From assembly GCA_023421075.1 (NCBI GenBank), contig JAEZUM010000064.1:1-38164 (forward strand): a stretch of DNA of 38,164 nucleotides. The letters are read 5' to 3'. Below, in pieces: positions 1 to 10,046 of this stretch. The translations under genes and the position numbers were made by a program. This DNA comes from Bacillota bacterium (GTDB lineage: Bacteria; Bacillota; Clostridia; Lachnospirales; Lachnospiraceae). The notes below the pieces were generated by a model. The model made no database searches. It was not told the DNA's origin and saw nothing but the letters and a program-made list of their open reading frames with translations. Each line of letters opens with the position of its first letter. The first letter of the stretch is position 1.

Positions 1-2165
1 AATGATGTTCCCGAATAATCTACCAGACCATGAATTGCCATTGAATAAAACGGAACCATATAATCAATAATCTGATAATTGTATCCATTCAGATCCATGT
101 CTGAGATGAAATCCACATAAGGCAGAACGTAGTCATTTCCTCCGGTTACAAATAGGTCGGTTCCTTCAGATGCAATTTTCTCTAATTCCTTTTGCTGCAT
201 TTCTACAACCTGCTGTCTTGTGGTAAGGTTCTTTGGATTATAATCTGCACCTAATATGTGACCCACATCCGCTAATGCAATCCCCGTTGAATTCTTCTTC
301 CCATAATCAGCCAAATTCTGTATATAGCTGATAGTGACCTGGGGCTTTACAAAATAGTAGCAGTCATTCCAATCCTCCAATCCAAAATAGACCGGTGAAA
401 AATCATAAAGCTTAACCACTTGCCTACTGGAGTATTTTGCTGCATCTCTGTTGATGATAAAACCATCAAACAAATTCTTATCATATACATTCTCAACCAT
501 TCCATCCAGATAGATAGGTACACCGACTTGATTTCCATATTGCAGGAATTTCTTGAGATTACTTTTGCCTCCTAATTCATTTAATGGTGATACTGAACTA
601 AGATTAGTTTGCTTCAAACCTCCGTTCATCCATCCACTAAGTTTAATTGACAAATTATCATATCCATCTTTTTTCAAATCTTCAAGAATTTTTAAGGCAT
701 CATTATAAGTAGTTAGCGCAACCGGTACAGATACCGGTAACCCCAAGCGCTGTTTTACTTGATCAACAGCACCGATTAAGGTTACATTAACCGGGAGGCT
801 TGTGTCCGTCTTTTTCGTTAAACCGGGGTATTTATCCATCAAATAATTACGGTAAGCTTCCGACATTTTTGCATACGAGTCGGTATTCAGAAATAAGTAT
901 CTTTGCTTTATACTGCCGGTAGGCTTCTGTTTTTCATACACTATTACAGAGCGGTCTGTCTTTGCAGACATTTTTAATGATGCATCATGTAATGTTGTAT
1001 AAGTAGCATCGACGTAATTATAACTGTGATTTCTCCCACTTACATCAGCCTTAATGGATGCTACCGAAGCATAATCCTCCAAGATACAAAGCATTGAGCT
1101 TCCATTTTTCGACATACCGAATACAGGAAAAGCGGCATCATTTTCATCCGTCATAGAATCTCTTTGCTCTCCGTAATCCCAACCATATACTTGGGCATAA
1201 TATGGGTTTTGCTCGCTTTTATTATTATTGAAGTTAATCACACCACCATTACCTTCAGGTACCAGAATATAACCTTCATCACTGGTACTTCCAGCACCAA
1301 GATATGGTAGAACCTCTATTTTGGTAATTGGATAATCCCTTTTCCATTGCATGTTTTCAAAAGGTATCTCTACAACTAGGTGATTCCCTTCCAGACGATA
1401 AATGATTGAAACATTGAAATAAGGTTTTTCCTCTTCCTTATGCCCGGAATACCTTGCAAAATCCTCCTCATAATCCTGCACTGTATATCCGGCATCCGCA
1501 AATATCGTTTGTATCTTTTCTTTCAGATATTCCTGTGTACCATCTCGCAATTCATAAACAACTTCATTTGCTAGGTCAGGATATTTGGCCAGTAATTCTT
1601 CCTTATTATCCGTTGGACGCAGATTATTTATATCGATTTTACGATAATAATTATTAACCTTCTTCTGATTGCCGGAATCCATCTTATCCATGAAAATCTT
1701 CATTCTGCCGGCAGGTACTGCTGTAGGTATGTAATATACTTTCTGAAGATCACCTATGGTATAATCCACCTGTATGGTATCGTTGTTCTGACTTATTTGA
1801 TATGTCCCTTTTTCAATACTATATTGAAAATCATTATATAATGTCTTAATACCCGTATTGTCACCATATTCAATAATTAGCGTAGATCTCAGATACTTTT
1901 TACTCTGTTCATCTGCTTTGCTGTCATTTTCACCGCCTATGGGATTTGATGTCCAAGTTGCATTACTAGATTTATCTAACACTTCAAAATAGGTAGTACT
2001 TGTATCCAAGGTAAATTTTACATCACTATTTTCTAAAACATAAAAAGCCTGATCCTGTTCATAAGAATAAGTAGGAATTGACTCTTCCTTTATTTCTTCT
2101 TGCGCACACCCGATGAATAACACTGATAATAAAAGGATTATGCCTAACATGGTAAATTTCCTCAT
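1..2165 (-). CDS. DUF5696 domain lipoprotein, C-terminus beyond the window
   Basis: I translated the open frame running from an ATG at 2163-2165 to the window edge, about 721 residues. The start follows a GGAGGGG ribosome site. The N-terminus is a lipoprotein signal: MRKF, a hydrophobic stretch, and a lipobox LFIGC with the lipidated Cys at residue 20, so the protein should be membrane-anchored outside the cell. The end visible here (FYSMAIHGLVDYSG) resembles the conserved core of DUF5696 proteins as I remember it. These are large extracytoplasmic proteins commonly encoded with sugar ABC transporters; their biochemical function is not established. It is the last visible gene of the operon, 15 nt after the Yip1 gene. 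A role in capturing or processing the transported glycan is inference from context. The stop codon lies outside the window. Confidence 0.85.
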   Translation of the reverse strand, partial: MRKFTMLGIILLLSVLFIGCAQEEIKEESIPTYSYEQDQAFYVLENSDVKFTLDTSTTYFEVLDKSSNATWTSNPIGGENDSKADEQSKKYLRSTLIIEYGDNTGIKTLYNDFQYSIEKGTYQISQNNDTIQVDYTIGDLQKVYYIPTAVPAGRMKIFMDKMDSGNQKKVNNYYRKIDINNLRPTDNKEELLAKYPDLANEVVYELRDGTQEYLKEKIQTIFADAGYTVQDYEEDFARYSGHKEEEKPYFNVSIIYRLEGNHLVVEIPFENMQWKRDYPITKIEVLPYLGAGSTSDEGYILVPEGNGGVINFNNNKSEQNPYYAQVYGWDYGEQRDSMTDENDAAFPVFGMSKNGSSMLCILEDYASVASIKADVSGRNHSYNYVDATYTTLHDASLKMSAKTDRSVIVYEKQKPTGSIKQRYLFLNTDSYAKMSEAYRNYLMDKYPGLTKKTDTSLPVNVTLIGAVDQVKQRLGLPVSVPVALTTYNDALKILEDLKKDGYDNLSIKLSGWMNGGLKQTNLSSVSPLNELGGKSNLKKFLQYGNQVGVPIYLDGMVENVYDKNLFDGFIINRDAAKYSSRQVVKLYDFSPVYFGLEDWNDCYYFVKPQVTISYIQNLADYGKKNSTGIALADVGHILGADYNPKNLTTRQQVVEMQQKELEKIASEGTDLFVTGGNDYVLPYVDFISDMDLNGYNYQIIDYMVPFYSMAIHGLVDYSGTS

Positions 2166-2180
2166 CTCTAACCCCTCCAA

Positions 2181-2843
2181 TCAGTACAATCGAAATGCTA
2201 TTTCTTTATATAAAGAAATAAAATAAGCAGTTGCATCAGTAATTAAGCTGAAAAATAATAATATTACAAATATTATCACTAACATACCTATGATTGTCGC
2301 TATGATCGTAGCAAACGCTTTCCCCAAGGTATAGTCATGGATCATCATAACTGCACAGATTATCAGTACACCACACCAAAGTTCAGAAAACGCAGTTAGA
2401 TAATAGTAAAAGGCTCCTTCTTGCACCGTCATCAGATTACTGATAAAAACTAACGGTAGCTGGATCAGTACGAAGGGTGTTAAAGCATAACCAAGGGCCA
2501 TATAGATATGCTTCATCGTACCCTTACCGTTAAAAAGAGTAGTTAAACCCCAGTTAGCAACTGTGGCTAATGCAATCGGAGCCATAAATCCCAATATAAC
2601 TTCAATGAGATTTACATATTCCCAGATAACCTTAACAAATAAGAAGCTAGTAAACTGTAGCTTGAATATCGTTGTAATAAGTGCTAAAAAGTATATGATA
2701 TTAGCAGCAGCGATTGAACCTCTATTTTCGTGAGTTAAATCCCAGAACCCATCAAGTGGATGAGATATTACATATAAGGAGTAACGCAAAGTATTTCCGA
2801 TATGCTCTGCTTTTTGCTTATTAACCAGCGCTGTTACCTTCAA
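2181..2843 (-). CDS. Yip1 family integral membrane protein
   Basis: A 220-residue protein with about five hydrophobic helices (near residues 45-70, 77-103, 118-140, 145-168 and 175-205). The N-terminal stretch around residues 19-38, with SHPLDGFWDLTHENRGS, is typical of bacterial Yip1-domain proteins that often sit in sugar ABC operons. The ATG overlaps the stop of the upstream NHL gene by 4 nt (ATGA), indicating translational coupling. The function of these bacterial Yip1 proteins is unknown; a role as a membrane partner of the NHL/TPR and DUF5696 proteins is inferred from gene order only. Confidence 0.75.
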   Translation of the reverse strand: MKVTALVNKQKAEHIGNTLRYSLYVISHPLDGFWDLTHENRGSIAAANIIYFLALITTIFKLQFTSFLFVKVIWEYVNLIEVILGFMAPIALATVANWGLTTLFNGKGTMKHIYMALGYALTPFVLIQLPLVFISNLMTVQEGAFYYYLTAFSELWCGVLIICAVMMIHDYTLGKAFATIIATIIGMLVIIFVILLFFSLITDATAYFISLYKEIAFRLY

Positions 2844-4318
2844 ATTTCATCCACCTCTCTCTTGATTCTTTTAACGAATTTCATGATGCCGTAAATTAAT
2901 AATATTGCCGCAAAAGCACCCATAATCAATCCAATATGTTTCTCGATCCATTCTTTCCTGTATAACTGAAAGGCTTTTGAATAATTATCGTCGTCGTACT
3001 TTAATTTAAAATACTCCATTGCTTCCTTATATCTTCCTTGCCGGAACAAAGAACGTCCGATACCAATATAGGCCAGATCGTAATTTCCGTCTTGATTTAA
3101 TACTTGATCCCAGTACTGTGCGGAAATTTCGTAGTTACCCTTCCTATACTCAACCAATGCATCATTGATCAACTTCCCAAATTCCGTAAAAGTAAAGATG
3201 CTAATTCCGGCTGTCTTAGAATCTAATACTAACAAATCATAACCCATATGATCCAACGCTGTTGGATATAAAAAATGTCCTAATTTATTTCCGACACTTC
3301 CGAATGCATATAATAGCTTACCCTGGGAATCATAGCCAAAAATTCTTCCTCTTTTTTGGTCAATTGCATAATAAGTATCGTTATCCATAGCAGTAACATC
3401 AATAAGCGTCGATGCACCATTGATACCGGCAGCATTGTCCCACCAAATATCACCAATCGGTGGATAAGTCCCATTTTTGATCAGAATATCAGTTCCCATG
3501 GCATTCAGTTTTCGAATAGGCTTCGCTTGGTCACTCATTAATTCTGCTTCATTGAAAACCGAGGTGGTACAATAGACAAATCCATCCTTATCAAGGGAAA
3601 GGTTATTATACTCCGTAGGAACAAATTGTATCATTCTGGAGCGTTGCTCCTTCGTCGATATGAGCTTCCACATATAATCGATCATATTGAATTTAACTTC
3701 ATTCGCTCCAATAAATCCTGCAAAATCACCGTTAACCTTATATTGGATAAAACCTTTATTATAATTCTTAACTAATACCAAAATTCTGCCAGATGCATCT
3801 ACAACCACCTTCTGTGGAAGAAAATCACCCGCTTGATCAACAGTCTCATCTACCGGACGTACTAATTCTTTTTTTAATTCACGATCTGAACTCAACTGAA
3901 CAACTCTCTGATTGTTCGTATCACATATATACATGTCACCGTTATCGGCAACGTAAATATCACTGGGACTCGAAAGCGTGTGAATCGAAGTATCCCCTAA
4001 AAATTCATAGAACTGATCGACAAAAACCACTTTATGATTAGCCCTCTCCAGTATTACAATTCTGTTATTTCCAGAATCACAAACATAGATCCGATTATCC
4101 TTGGTGAACATTCCCTTTGGCTCTTTGAAATCACCAATGCCTAATTGGTCTCCGGTTATGAAGTCAGTCGCTCGATATGCATCAGGTGCTTCTCTTTCTA
4201 TTCCCCAATAATCGTATGTATATGTATAAATCGTCTTAGCTGCCTGCACTGTGATCGGCGGAAATAATAGTACTGCAGTGAAGCAGATAAGTACAGCTGC
4301 TATACATCCTCTCCTCAT
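2840..4318 (-). CDS. Secreted, membrane-anchored NHL beta-propeller/TPR protein
   Basis: A 492-residue protein. I place the start at the ATG at 4316-4318 (MRRGC) because an AAGGAGGAAACA ribosome site precedes it; a longer reading would run into the upstream permease gene. Residues 1-27 are a signal peptide ending VQAA. Residues about 45-380 contain NHL-type propeller repeats, for example GDFKEPKGMF followed by RIYVCDSGNNRI, and DIYVADNGDMYICDTNNQRV. Residues about 395-460 form TPR-like helices (YRKGNYEISAQYWDQVL, FRQGRYKEAMEYF). One transmembrane helix near residues 470-488 is followed by a basic tail. This predicts an extracytoplasmic propeller tethered to the membrane. It lies between the permease and Yip1 genes, so it is probably an accessory of the sugar transporter. 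Confidence 0.8.
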   Translation of the reverse strand: MRRGCIAAVLICFTAVLLFPPITVQAAKTIYTYTYDYWGIEREAPDAYRATDFITGDQLGIGDFKEPKGMFTKDNRIYVCDSGNNRIVILERANHKVVFVDQFYEFLGDTSIHTLSSPSDIYVADNGDMYICDTNNQRVVQLSSDRELKKELVRPVDETVDQAGDFLPQKVVVDASGRILVLVKNYNKGFIQYKVNGDFAGFIGANEVKFNMIDYMWKLISTKEQRSRMIQFVPTEYNNLSLDKDGFVYCTTSVFNEAELMSDQAKPIRKLNAMGTDILIKNGTYPPIGDIWWDNAAGINGASTLIDVTAMDNDTYYAIDQKRGRIFGYDSQGKLLYAFGSVGNKLGHFLYPTALDHMGYDLLVLDSKTAGISIFTFTEFGKLINDALVEYRKGNYEISAQYWDQVLNQDGNYDLAYIGIGRSLFRQGRYKEAMEYFKLKYDDDNYSKAFQLYRKEWIEKHIGLIMGAFAAILLIYGIMKFVKRIKREVDEI

Positions 4319-4328
4319 TGTTTCCTCC

Positions 4329-5201
4329 TTAATCCTTGATACCGGAACTTGCCATAGTTTCAATAATATTACTTTCCACTATGATAAAAGCTGTGACCGG
4401 CACGAACATCATAACTAATGAAACAGCAGCACCCACACCTGCTCTTGCGATACCTCCGCTTACGATCTGCCCAAACGCGTAGGGAAGCGTTTTTAACTCC
4501 TCTGAGTAGATAAAATTTGATGCTCTGGTATTCCATAAGCTCTGAATCGAGAGAATCATCAGTGTTAACCATGCAGGCTTAACCATCGGCATTACAATTG
4601 TTGTATATACCTTCCATTCCTTAGCTCCATCAATTTTAGCAGCCTCAATCAATGCATTGGGTATTCCCTCCATATACTGCTTCATAAGGAATAAGCCCAT
4701 CGGTGCGGCAAAAGCAGGAACAACAACAGCCCATACTGTATCAATCCATCCTATTTTCGACATAACCAAATAATTTGGTATCGCAGTAACATAACCATTA
4801 AACATTAATGCGGTAATAACGATTCGAAAGAAGGTTTTGCTTCCCGGAAATTCGTATTTTGCAAGTACATATGCTCCCATAGAAGCTATGAGAAGATGCC
4901 CTCCCGTACCAACGATTGTTATAAACGCCGTGTTAAACAAATACCTTGAAAAGGGCACCCACGACTTACTCATTATGACAAATAAGTCTTGGAAATTATC
5001 AAAAGTTGGATTCTGCACAAATAGTCTGGGAGGATAAACAAATATTTCATCCAACGGCTTGAAAGCACTATTTATTGCATATACAAGTGGAAAGGCCATA
5101 AAAAGACCAAATAAAATTAAAAAAGTAAAAATTGCGAAATTACCACCTGCAGAACGGTTTGGTTTATGCCGTTTTCGATGTCTTCTCATTTTCATGATCA
5201 T
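4329..5201 (-). CDS. Carbohydrate ABC transporter permease (MalG type)
   Basis: A 290-residue inner-membrane permease of the CUT1 family with six predicted helices. The cytoplasmic EAA loop at residues 186-209 (EAAKIDGAKEW, then IVMPMVKPA) is the contact site for the ATPase. It is the second permease, 19 nt after the MalF-type gene and 10 nt before the NHL gene. Two in-frame starts are possible (ATG at 5201 or at 5195); a GGGAGATA sequence precedes both. The substrate is not readable from the sequence. No ATPase gene is visible, and in Firmicutes such transporters often share a general MsmX/MalK-type ATPase encoded elsewhere. Confidence 0.92.
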   Translation of the reverse strand: MIMKMRRHRKRHKPNRSAGGNFAIFTFLILFGLFMAFPLVYAINSAFKPLDEIFVYPPRLFVQNPTFDNFQDLFVIMSKSWVPFSRYLFNTAFITIVGTGGHLLIASMGAYVLAKYEFPGSKTFFRIVITALMFNGYVTAIPNYLVMSKIGWIDTVWAVVVPAFAAPMGLFLMKQYMEGIPNALIEAAKIDGAKEWKVYTTIVMPMVKPAWLTLMILSIQSLWNTRASNFIYSEELKTLPYAFGQIVSGGIARAGVGAAVSLVMMFVPVTAFIIVESNIIETMASSGIKD

Positions 5202-5220
5202 TATCTCCCTTTTTCTTGTC

Positions 5221-6156
5221 TCAAGTTCCTACTCGCCGCAACATTGCCTGTATTCCTTTATTACATAAAATCATTGTAACAAACAGAAGTGAAGCAATCG
5301 CGGAAGCATATCCCATCTCAAATCGAATCGCACCATAATCAATTAAATGTGTTGCAACTGTCTGAGTTGCATAATCCGTACTCGGAAAGCCCGTTAATAT
5401 GATCGGAACCTCTGCGATACCGAACGATGCTGTTATAGTCATTACGGCACCGAACATCAGCATCGGCTTCATGCTGGGTAATGTGATAAACCAAAGCTCC
5501 TGCCAACGGTTTTTAACACCGTCGATATAGCCAGCCTCGTACATCGCTTTATCGATTCCTTGTAATCCGGCTACAAATGCGAGGAAGCCTGTACCGAGAC
5601 TCATCCATAAGGTAACAATGATTACTACTGTCATCATGTATTTAGGATTAGTGAGCCACAATATCGGTGCATTCGTAATCCCAAACTCAAGTAAGAAGGC
5701 ATTAATATAACCGTATGCATCTCCGGAGAACATGATTCCCCAGATCAGATATACCTGACCTGAAATTGTTGGTGCATAAAATATTACGATAGCAAACGCT
5801 CTTAGATATCTTGGCAGTTCATTAATAAACCACGCAAATAAAAAGGCTGCCAAATATCCAATCGGACCTGTGATTGCTGCAAGTAAAAATGTATTCGTGA
5901 CTGCCTTTATGAAGACATCATCTGCCAGAAGTAAATTAATATAGTTTTGTAAGCCTATGAATTTAGGTGGTTCCAGAATATTAAAATATGTAAAACTTAA
6001 AAATAAGGAGGTTATAACAGGCAGAATATAAAATATTGTAAACAATATAGCAAAGGGAGCCAGGAATAAATAATAGGTCTTGGATTTTTTGGCTAGCTTC
6101 CATGCTATGAACGCCTCTTTCTTCTTCTTATTAATATACTTTTTCATAAAACTCAT
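5221..6156 (-). CDS. Sugar ABC transporter permease (MalF type)
   Basis: A 311-residue CUT1-family permease. The first helix starts near residue 28 after a lysine-rich cytoplasmic N-terminus, and five more follow. The EAA motif appears in a common variant, EAGYIDGVKNRW, with LPSMKPM following (residues 207-232). A G-rich ribosome site precedes the ATG. It lies 13 nt after the solute-binding protein gene and forms the membrane heterodimer with the next permease. Confidence 0.92.
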   Translation of the reverse strand: MSFMKKYINKKKKEAFIAWKLAKKSKTYYLFLAPFAILFTIFYILPVITSLFLSFTYFNILEPPKFIGLQNYINLLLADDVFIKAVTNTFLLAAITGPIGYLAAFLFAWFINELPRYLRAFAIVIFYAPTISGQVYLIWGIMFSGDAYGYINAFLLEFGITNAPILWLTNPKYMMTVVIIVTLWMSLGTGFLAFVAGLQGIDKAMYEAGYIDGVKNRWQELWFITLPSMKPMLMFGAVMTITASFGIAEVPIILTGFPSTDYATQTVATHLIDYGAIRFEMGYASAIASLLFVTMILCNKGIQAMLRRVGT

Positions 6157-6169
6157 TACATATCCCCCC

Positions 6170-9079
6170 CTATCTTACATCCAAGCCAAATTCAAGCCGT
6201 TTCTTCAAAATCTCGTCATTGATTTTTGTTGTATAATCGAGCAGCGTCTCACGAGGGTCTTCCTTTTGGTTTATTACCCTACGTATTGCATTCGTAATAT
6301 GTCTAGAGGTATAATAACCACCAGCAACTTCTCGCATACCAATCGACCAATTTCGTTGCTCCTTTAATACCTCAAGCTGGTCATGACTCCAGGAAAGCTG
6401 ATCAAAGGCGTTGATGTTGGCAGTAGCATATCTAGCTGATGCGCCCATAATACTTTCCATTTCTTTTCCAAAACGTACTTGAGTATCCGTGCTGACCCAC
6501 CACTTCATAAACTTCCATGCATTTTGCTTTTTGCTCTCATCCTTCTGCTTAAGCATAATCGCACAGGTACCCCAGGTATGAACCGAACGATTAACGGAAC
6601 CGTCCGCCTGCATCGTTCCTGGAATTAAAGTAAAATCCCATAACCCCCTGATTTCAGGAGCAAATACCACAAGTGTATTGAATAGATTGTAATCCGCTAT
6701 ACCAATTGGCATCTGACCGGAACGGAAGTAATTAGGAAAGTCATAGATAGTCGGTAGTTTGTATTGCATAAACATTTTCGTGTAAGACTCAAAAGCTTGC
6801 ACTCCGCTTTCTGTATCAATTGCCGTACGATTTCCTTCCGGATTATACATGGTTCCATCATATTGATACAACAAATTATAATAGCCTGACAAATCCGGAT
6901 TTGACACATTATTAAGCACACGCTCCGTTGTAGGTATTGCCACAGTCATATTATTCTGTTGAATTGTCGGAAGCATAGCAAGAAAATCATCCCATGTACT
7001 TGGAACCTCAAGACCAAGCTCCCCCAAGATATCTTTTCTATAGAATAGTACATTAAAAATCTGGGTTTCAGGCAATGCGTATATTCCGCCTTCAAAGTTA
7101 TAGGGATTATAAGCACTCGGATTAAAATCCTTCAATACCTCCTGATAATCCGAAAACTGAGTAAGATCCTCAACTGCATTTCTTAATGCATAGTTTACCG
7201 GCTCACCCTGCATAGCAGATAATACGATATCCGGTCCTTTCCCCGCAGTAACAGAATTTAATACAATGGTAGGATCAACCAGCTTAACATTTACCTTTAT
7301 TTTCTGCTCCGGTGTAAAAGTATCATCGATCATCGTCTTCAATATTGTACTCTGATCACGTCCGGATAAAATCCATACCTGAATTGCTTCCTCTTTATCA
7401 TAAACATCACCGACCGCATTATAATCTATGATAAAAGATGCACTGAAGGATTTAGCCTCATGTATTAGCCTGTCTAAAAAGGTTTCCTTCACCTGATCCG
7501 GCTTAGCATTACTTCCGGTAATTGTGATATAATCGATATCCAATGGAGCTTCACTCATCGTAAGGATTGAAGTACCCATCGCGCTGATATTATCCTTAAA
7601 GTTCTGAAAGCTCTTTGGAATTCTATCCGGGTTATCCACAAATCTGGCAAGTTGCTGCGCAAGAGTTAGCATCGGAGCGGTCTGACTTGCCTTCTGTCCT
7701 GAATAAGCTACCGTTTCATCTACCATTTTATAAAGTCGTTTGCTCTCCAGATCCATAGCATTGATAACCTCAGGATATATCTGGGCTATTTTATAGTCTC
7801 TGTATCGATCCGGAGTAGTTCCTGTTAAAACAAGAATTTTTCTGTAAATAGAATTCAACCGGTATACCGAATCCTGCATCTCGTTCAAAATATGACCCAA
7901 ATCTCCAAGAGTAACTTCTAGGCGAATCGTATGCTTTCCCTTTTGCAGATAAAATTCATAAGCGTTATCTTCTTTATCAGAAAGAGTATAGTTATCCCAT
8001 TTGTTTTTGTATGTAAAACCGATTTTCTCTAATTCTTGGAAAGGAATTTCACCATCAATGTATACCGTACGATTTGAAACAAAGCCCCTGTTATAATTCT
8101 GTCGTCCCTTAATAGAAATATTATAATAACCATCTTCCGGTACCTCAAATTCCCATTCGATCCATTGTCCCGGAACTCTCCATGCATATCCTCCAATCGT
8201 GTTCAAGCGTATATTATAAACACTGTAGGGTACAGTATTTGAGGATGCTCTGTCATAGATCGCATAAAGGGATGGAGAAGAACGAAGTGTAGATGTTTCA
8301 CCCTGTATCACTTTTTTATAATTAGCTGCAACTGTAGTAGCTTTGATGTCAGGTGCATTTTTTTGATATTCAGAATAAGTCTTCTCATCCTTAACAGCAC
8401 GAAAAGCCAAAGATTTAATAATTAACGGCTCATTTACCGCTTCGAGCCCGATCGTATTAACACCCTCTTCAAAATAAAAGCAATAGGGTTTCGTAAAATA
8501 TCCTAAATCATCTTTAAAATAGGCTCCTGTCCAGTCCGGTAGATCTATCTGAGAAGGTCTGATATCATTACCCTGATTGTCCCTGGTCGGTTCATTCTTA
8601 TCAGACCATAGCCTTGTGAAGGTAAGGGCATCCGCTCCCAGAAAAGGTATTTTACCATTGATATAAAGCTTTCTTTCTATATCAACACCACGGGCTTTTA
8701 CCGGATAATACTCAATATATCCCTGATACATTCCGGCTTCCGGAACTTGTACCTGCCATTCCACATAGGAATTCTCTGTTGTAGAAATCACATTTTCTTT
8801 TCCTTCATATTCCGGAAGGCGCTCAACGCCTTCTCCTTTCGAATAATCAGTTACAATTACAGTAATATCTTCCTTAGGATAAAGCGCTGTTTCATGAGCT
8901 TCTAAATATTTTGAGTAGGTATTATCCCGCCCAATCCCTTCAACATCAACGTTTAAATCATCTATGCCGGTATATTTATCAGCATAATTTTGTATTTTAT
9001 TTTTAGGGATCAAAATAAATACTGTCACTAATGCAGCAATAACAATAAACCCTAATACGAACTTTTTCTTTAATCTCAT
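6170..9079 (-). CDS. Large membrane-anchored sugar-binding protein of an ABC transporter
   Basis: A 969-residue protein. The start is set at the ATG at 9077-9079 because GGAGGTATTTT directly precedes it; the longer reading adds 19 unlikely residues. The N-terminus (MRLKKK plus a hydrophobic helix to residue 24) has no lipobox Cys, so I predict an uncleaved membrane anchor. Residues about 50-250 and 270-420 are two beta-rich, carbohydrate-binding-module-like domains that resemble each other (VEWQVQVPEAGMYQGYIEYY versus IEWEFEVPEDGYYNISIKG). A helical linker follows. From about residue 570 there is a periplasmic-binding-protein fold (GKGPDIVLSAMQGEPVNYAL, ALPETQIFNVLFYRKDILGE, WKFMKWWVS). It is far larger than the usual 400-450 residues for this family. 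First gene of the operon; probably captures an oligosaccharide. Confidence 0.88.
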   Translation of the reverse strand: MRLKKKFVLGFIVIAALVTVFILIPKNKIQNYADKYTGIDDLNVDVEGIGRDNTYSKYLEAHETALYPKEDITVIVTDYSKGEGVERLPEYEGKENVISTTENSYVEWQVQVPEAGMYQGYIEYYPVKARGVDIERKLYINGKIPFLGADALTFTRLWSDKNEPTRDNQGNDIRPSQIDLPDWTGAYFKDDLGYFTKPYCFYFEEGVNTIGLEAVNEPLIIKSLAFRAVKDEKTYSEYQKNAPDIKATTVAANYKKVIQGETSTLRSSPSLYAIYDRASSNTVPYSVYNIRLNTIGGYAWRVPGQWIEWEFEVPEDGYYNISIKGRQNYNRGFVSNRTVYIDGEIPFQELEKIGFTYKNKWDNYTLSDKEDNAYEFYLQKGKHTIRLEVTLGDLGHILNEMQDSVYRLNSIYRKILVLTGTTPDRYRDYKIAQIYPEVINAMDLESKRLYKMVDETVAYSGQKASQTAPMLTLAQQLARFVDNPDRIPKSFQNFKDNISAMGTSILTMSEAPLDIDYITITGSNAKPDQVKETFLDRLIHEAKSFSASFIIDYNAVGDVYDKEEAIQVWILSGRDQSTILKTMIDDTFTPEQKIKVNVKLVDPTIVLNSVTAGKGPDIVLSAMQGEPVNYALRNAVEDLTQFSDYQEVLKDFNPSAYNPYNFEGGIYALPETQIFNVLFYRKDILGELGLEVPSTWDDFLAMLPTIQQNNMTVAIPTTERVLNNVSNPDLSGYYNLLYQYDGTMYNPEGNRTAIDTESGVQAFESYTKMFMQYKLPTIYDFPNYFRSGQMPIGIADYNLFNTLVVFAPEIRGLWDFTLIPGTMQADGSVNRSVHTWGTCAIMLKQKDESKKQNAWKFMKWWVSTDTQVRFGKEMESIMGASARYATANINAFDQLSWSHDQLEVLKEQRNWSIGMREVAGGYYTSRHITNAIRRVINQKEDPRETLLDYTTKINDEILKKRLEFGLDVR

Positions 9080-9506
9080 AAAATACCTCCATGCTGTCGT
9101 TGGGCAGCGTAAATTAGTAATATGAAAACACGCCATCGTGCTATTTGAAGGAATACATTCAATTCCTGTTCTTGATTTTAGTTATCATCATTTTTATACA
9201 TATTTAATAACATTGTATGGATTTTACTCTCTCTTTTATACACTTTATCAAACAAACTCTGCTTCATCTAACAACATATTGCTAAAAATTAATCATATAT
9301 TGCCATTTTGCTATTAATCTTTTAGCATATTTTATTATTAATTATCGCTGATCTTTCAGTTCTTGATTAACCTGCAACCCTTCTTTTAGTACAAAAAAAC
9401 AGAGCATCAAATATGCTCTGCTGTTTTACTCAATCAGTATTCCAAATAACATCTCTAGGTAATCTTTTATAAATCTTCAGGAACTTATCCATACTATGGA
9501 ATAGAT
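9080..9506. other. Intergenic region between hpt and the sugar operon
   Basis: This 427-nt AT-rich stretch holds no convincing gene. It contains the hpt terminator at its right end and must contain the promoter of the minus-strand sugar operon. A TTGATA box on the minus strand around 9245-9250 lies upstream of T/A-rich -10-like sequences, but no spacing is ideal, so I do not call a promoter. A catabolite-repression (cre) site would be expected for such an operon; I could not identify one with confidence. Confidence 0.5.
9392..9420 (-). terminator. Rho-independent terminator of hpt
   Basis: Read on the minus strand, a perfect 8-bp stem CAGAGCAT/ATGCTCTG with a 5-nt loop is followed by a run of seven T. 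It lies 87 nt after the hpt stop codon. Confidence 0.8.
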
Positions 9507-10046
9507 TTATTTCTCGTAAACTTCTCTTTTTAAGATACCGACGAACGGTAGGTTTCTATACTTTTCAGCATAATCGATGCCATATCCGATAATGAATTCA
9601 TCAGGAACCTCAAACCCCATATAATCTACGGTAATCTCCTTCTCTCTTCTTGCAGGTTTGTCCAAAAGAGTACATATTTTTAACGATTTGGGATTACGGC
9701 TTAATAAGTTTTGTCTTAAATATGCTAAGGTTAGTCCTGTATCTATGATATCCTCTACGATAATAATATTTTTTCCTTCAATATTATCCTCTAAGTCCTT
9801 TATGATACGAACGACTCCACTGGTTTCTGCTGAATTGCCATAGCTTGAGACTACCATATAATCAATATAAGTAGGTAGACTAATTTGACGGATCAGGTCT
9901 GATATAAATACACTTGCACCTTTTAAGATTCCTACAAGCATAACCTCTTCACCGGCAAAATCCTTTGAGATTTCTTCTCCTAATTCATGAATTCTTTTTG
10001 CTAATACATCCTCGTCTAATAAAATAGTTTCTACATCATGCAACAT
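9507..10046 (-). CDS. hpt: Hypoxanthine (guanine) phosphoribosyltransferase
   Basis: A 179-residue cytoplasmic purine-salvage enzyme that transfers ribose phosphate from PRPP to hypoxanthine or guanine. The PRPP loop is IVEDIIDTGLTL at residues 96-107. The N-terminal GILKGASVFISDLIR segment (residues 39-53) carries the diphosphate-binding loop, and the C-terminal DEFIIGYGIDYAEKYRNLPFVG stretch (in two parts) is typical of HGPRT. Length matches the family. The ATG follows an AGAGGTTAAAT ribosome site. It is monocistronic, with a likely promoter at 10188-10216 and its own terminator, and is divergent from the RiPP cluster. Confidence 0.96.
   Translation of the reverse strand: MLHDVETILLDEDVLAKRIHELGEEISKDFAGEEVMLVGILKGASVFISDLIRQISLPTYIDYMVVSSYGNSAETSGVVRIIKDLEDNIEGKNIIIVEDIIDTGLTLAYLRQNLLSRNPKSLKICTLLDKPARREKEITVDYMGFEVPDEFIIGYGIDYAEKYRNLPFVGILKREVYEK

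Noticed and set aside
347..538. A 63-codon open frame on the minus strand
   Set aside because: It lies in another frame inside the DUF5696 gene, which reads open throughout from 2165 to the window edge.
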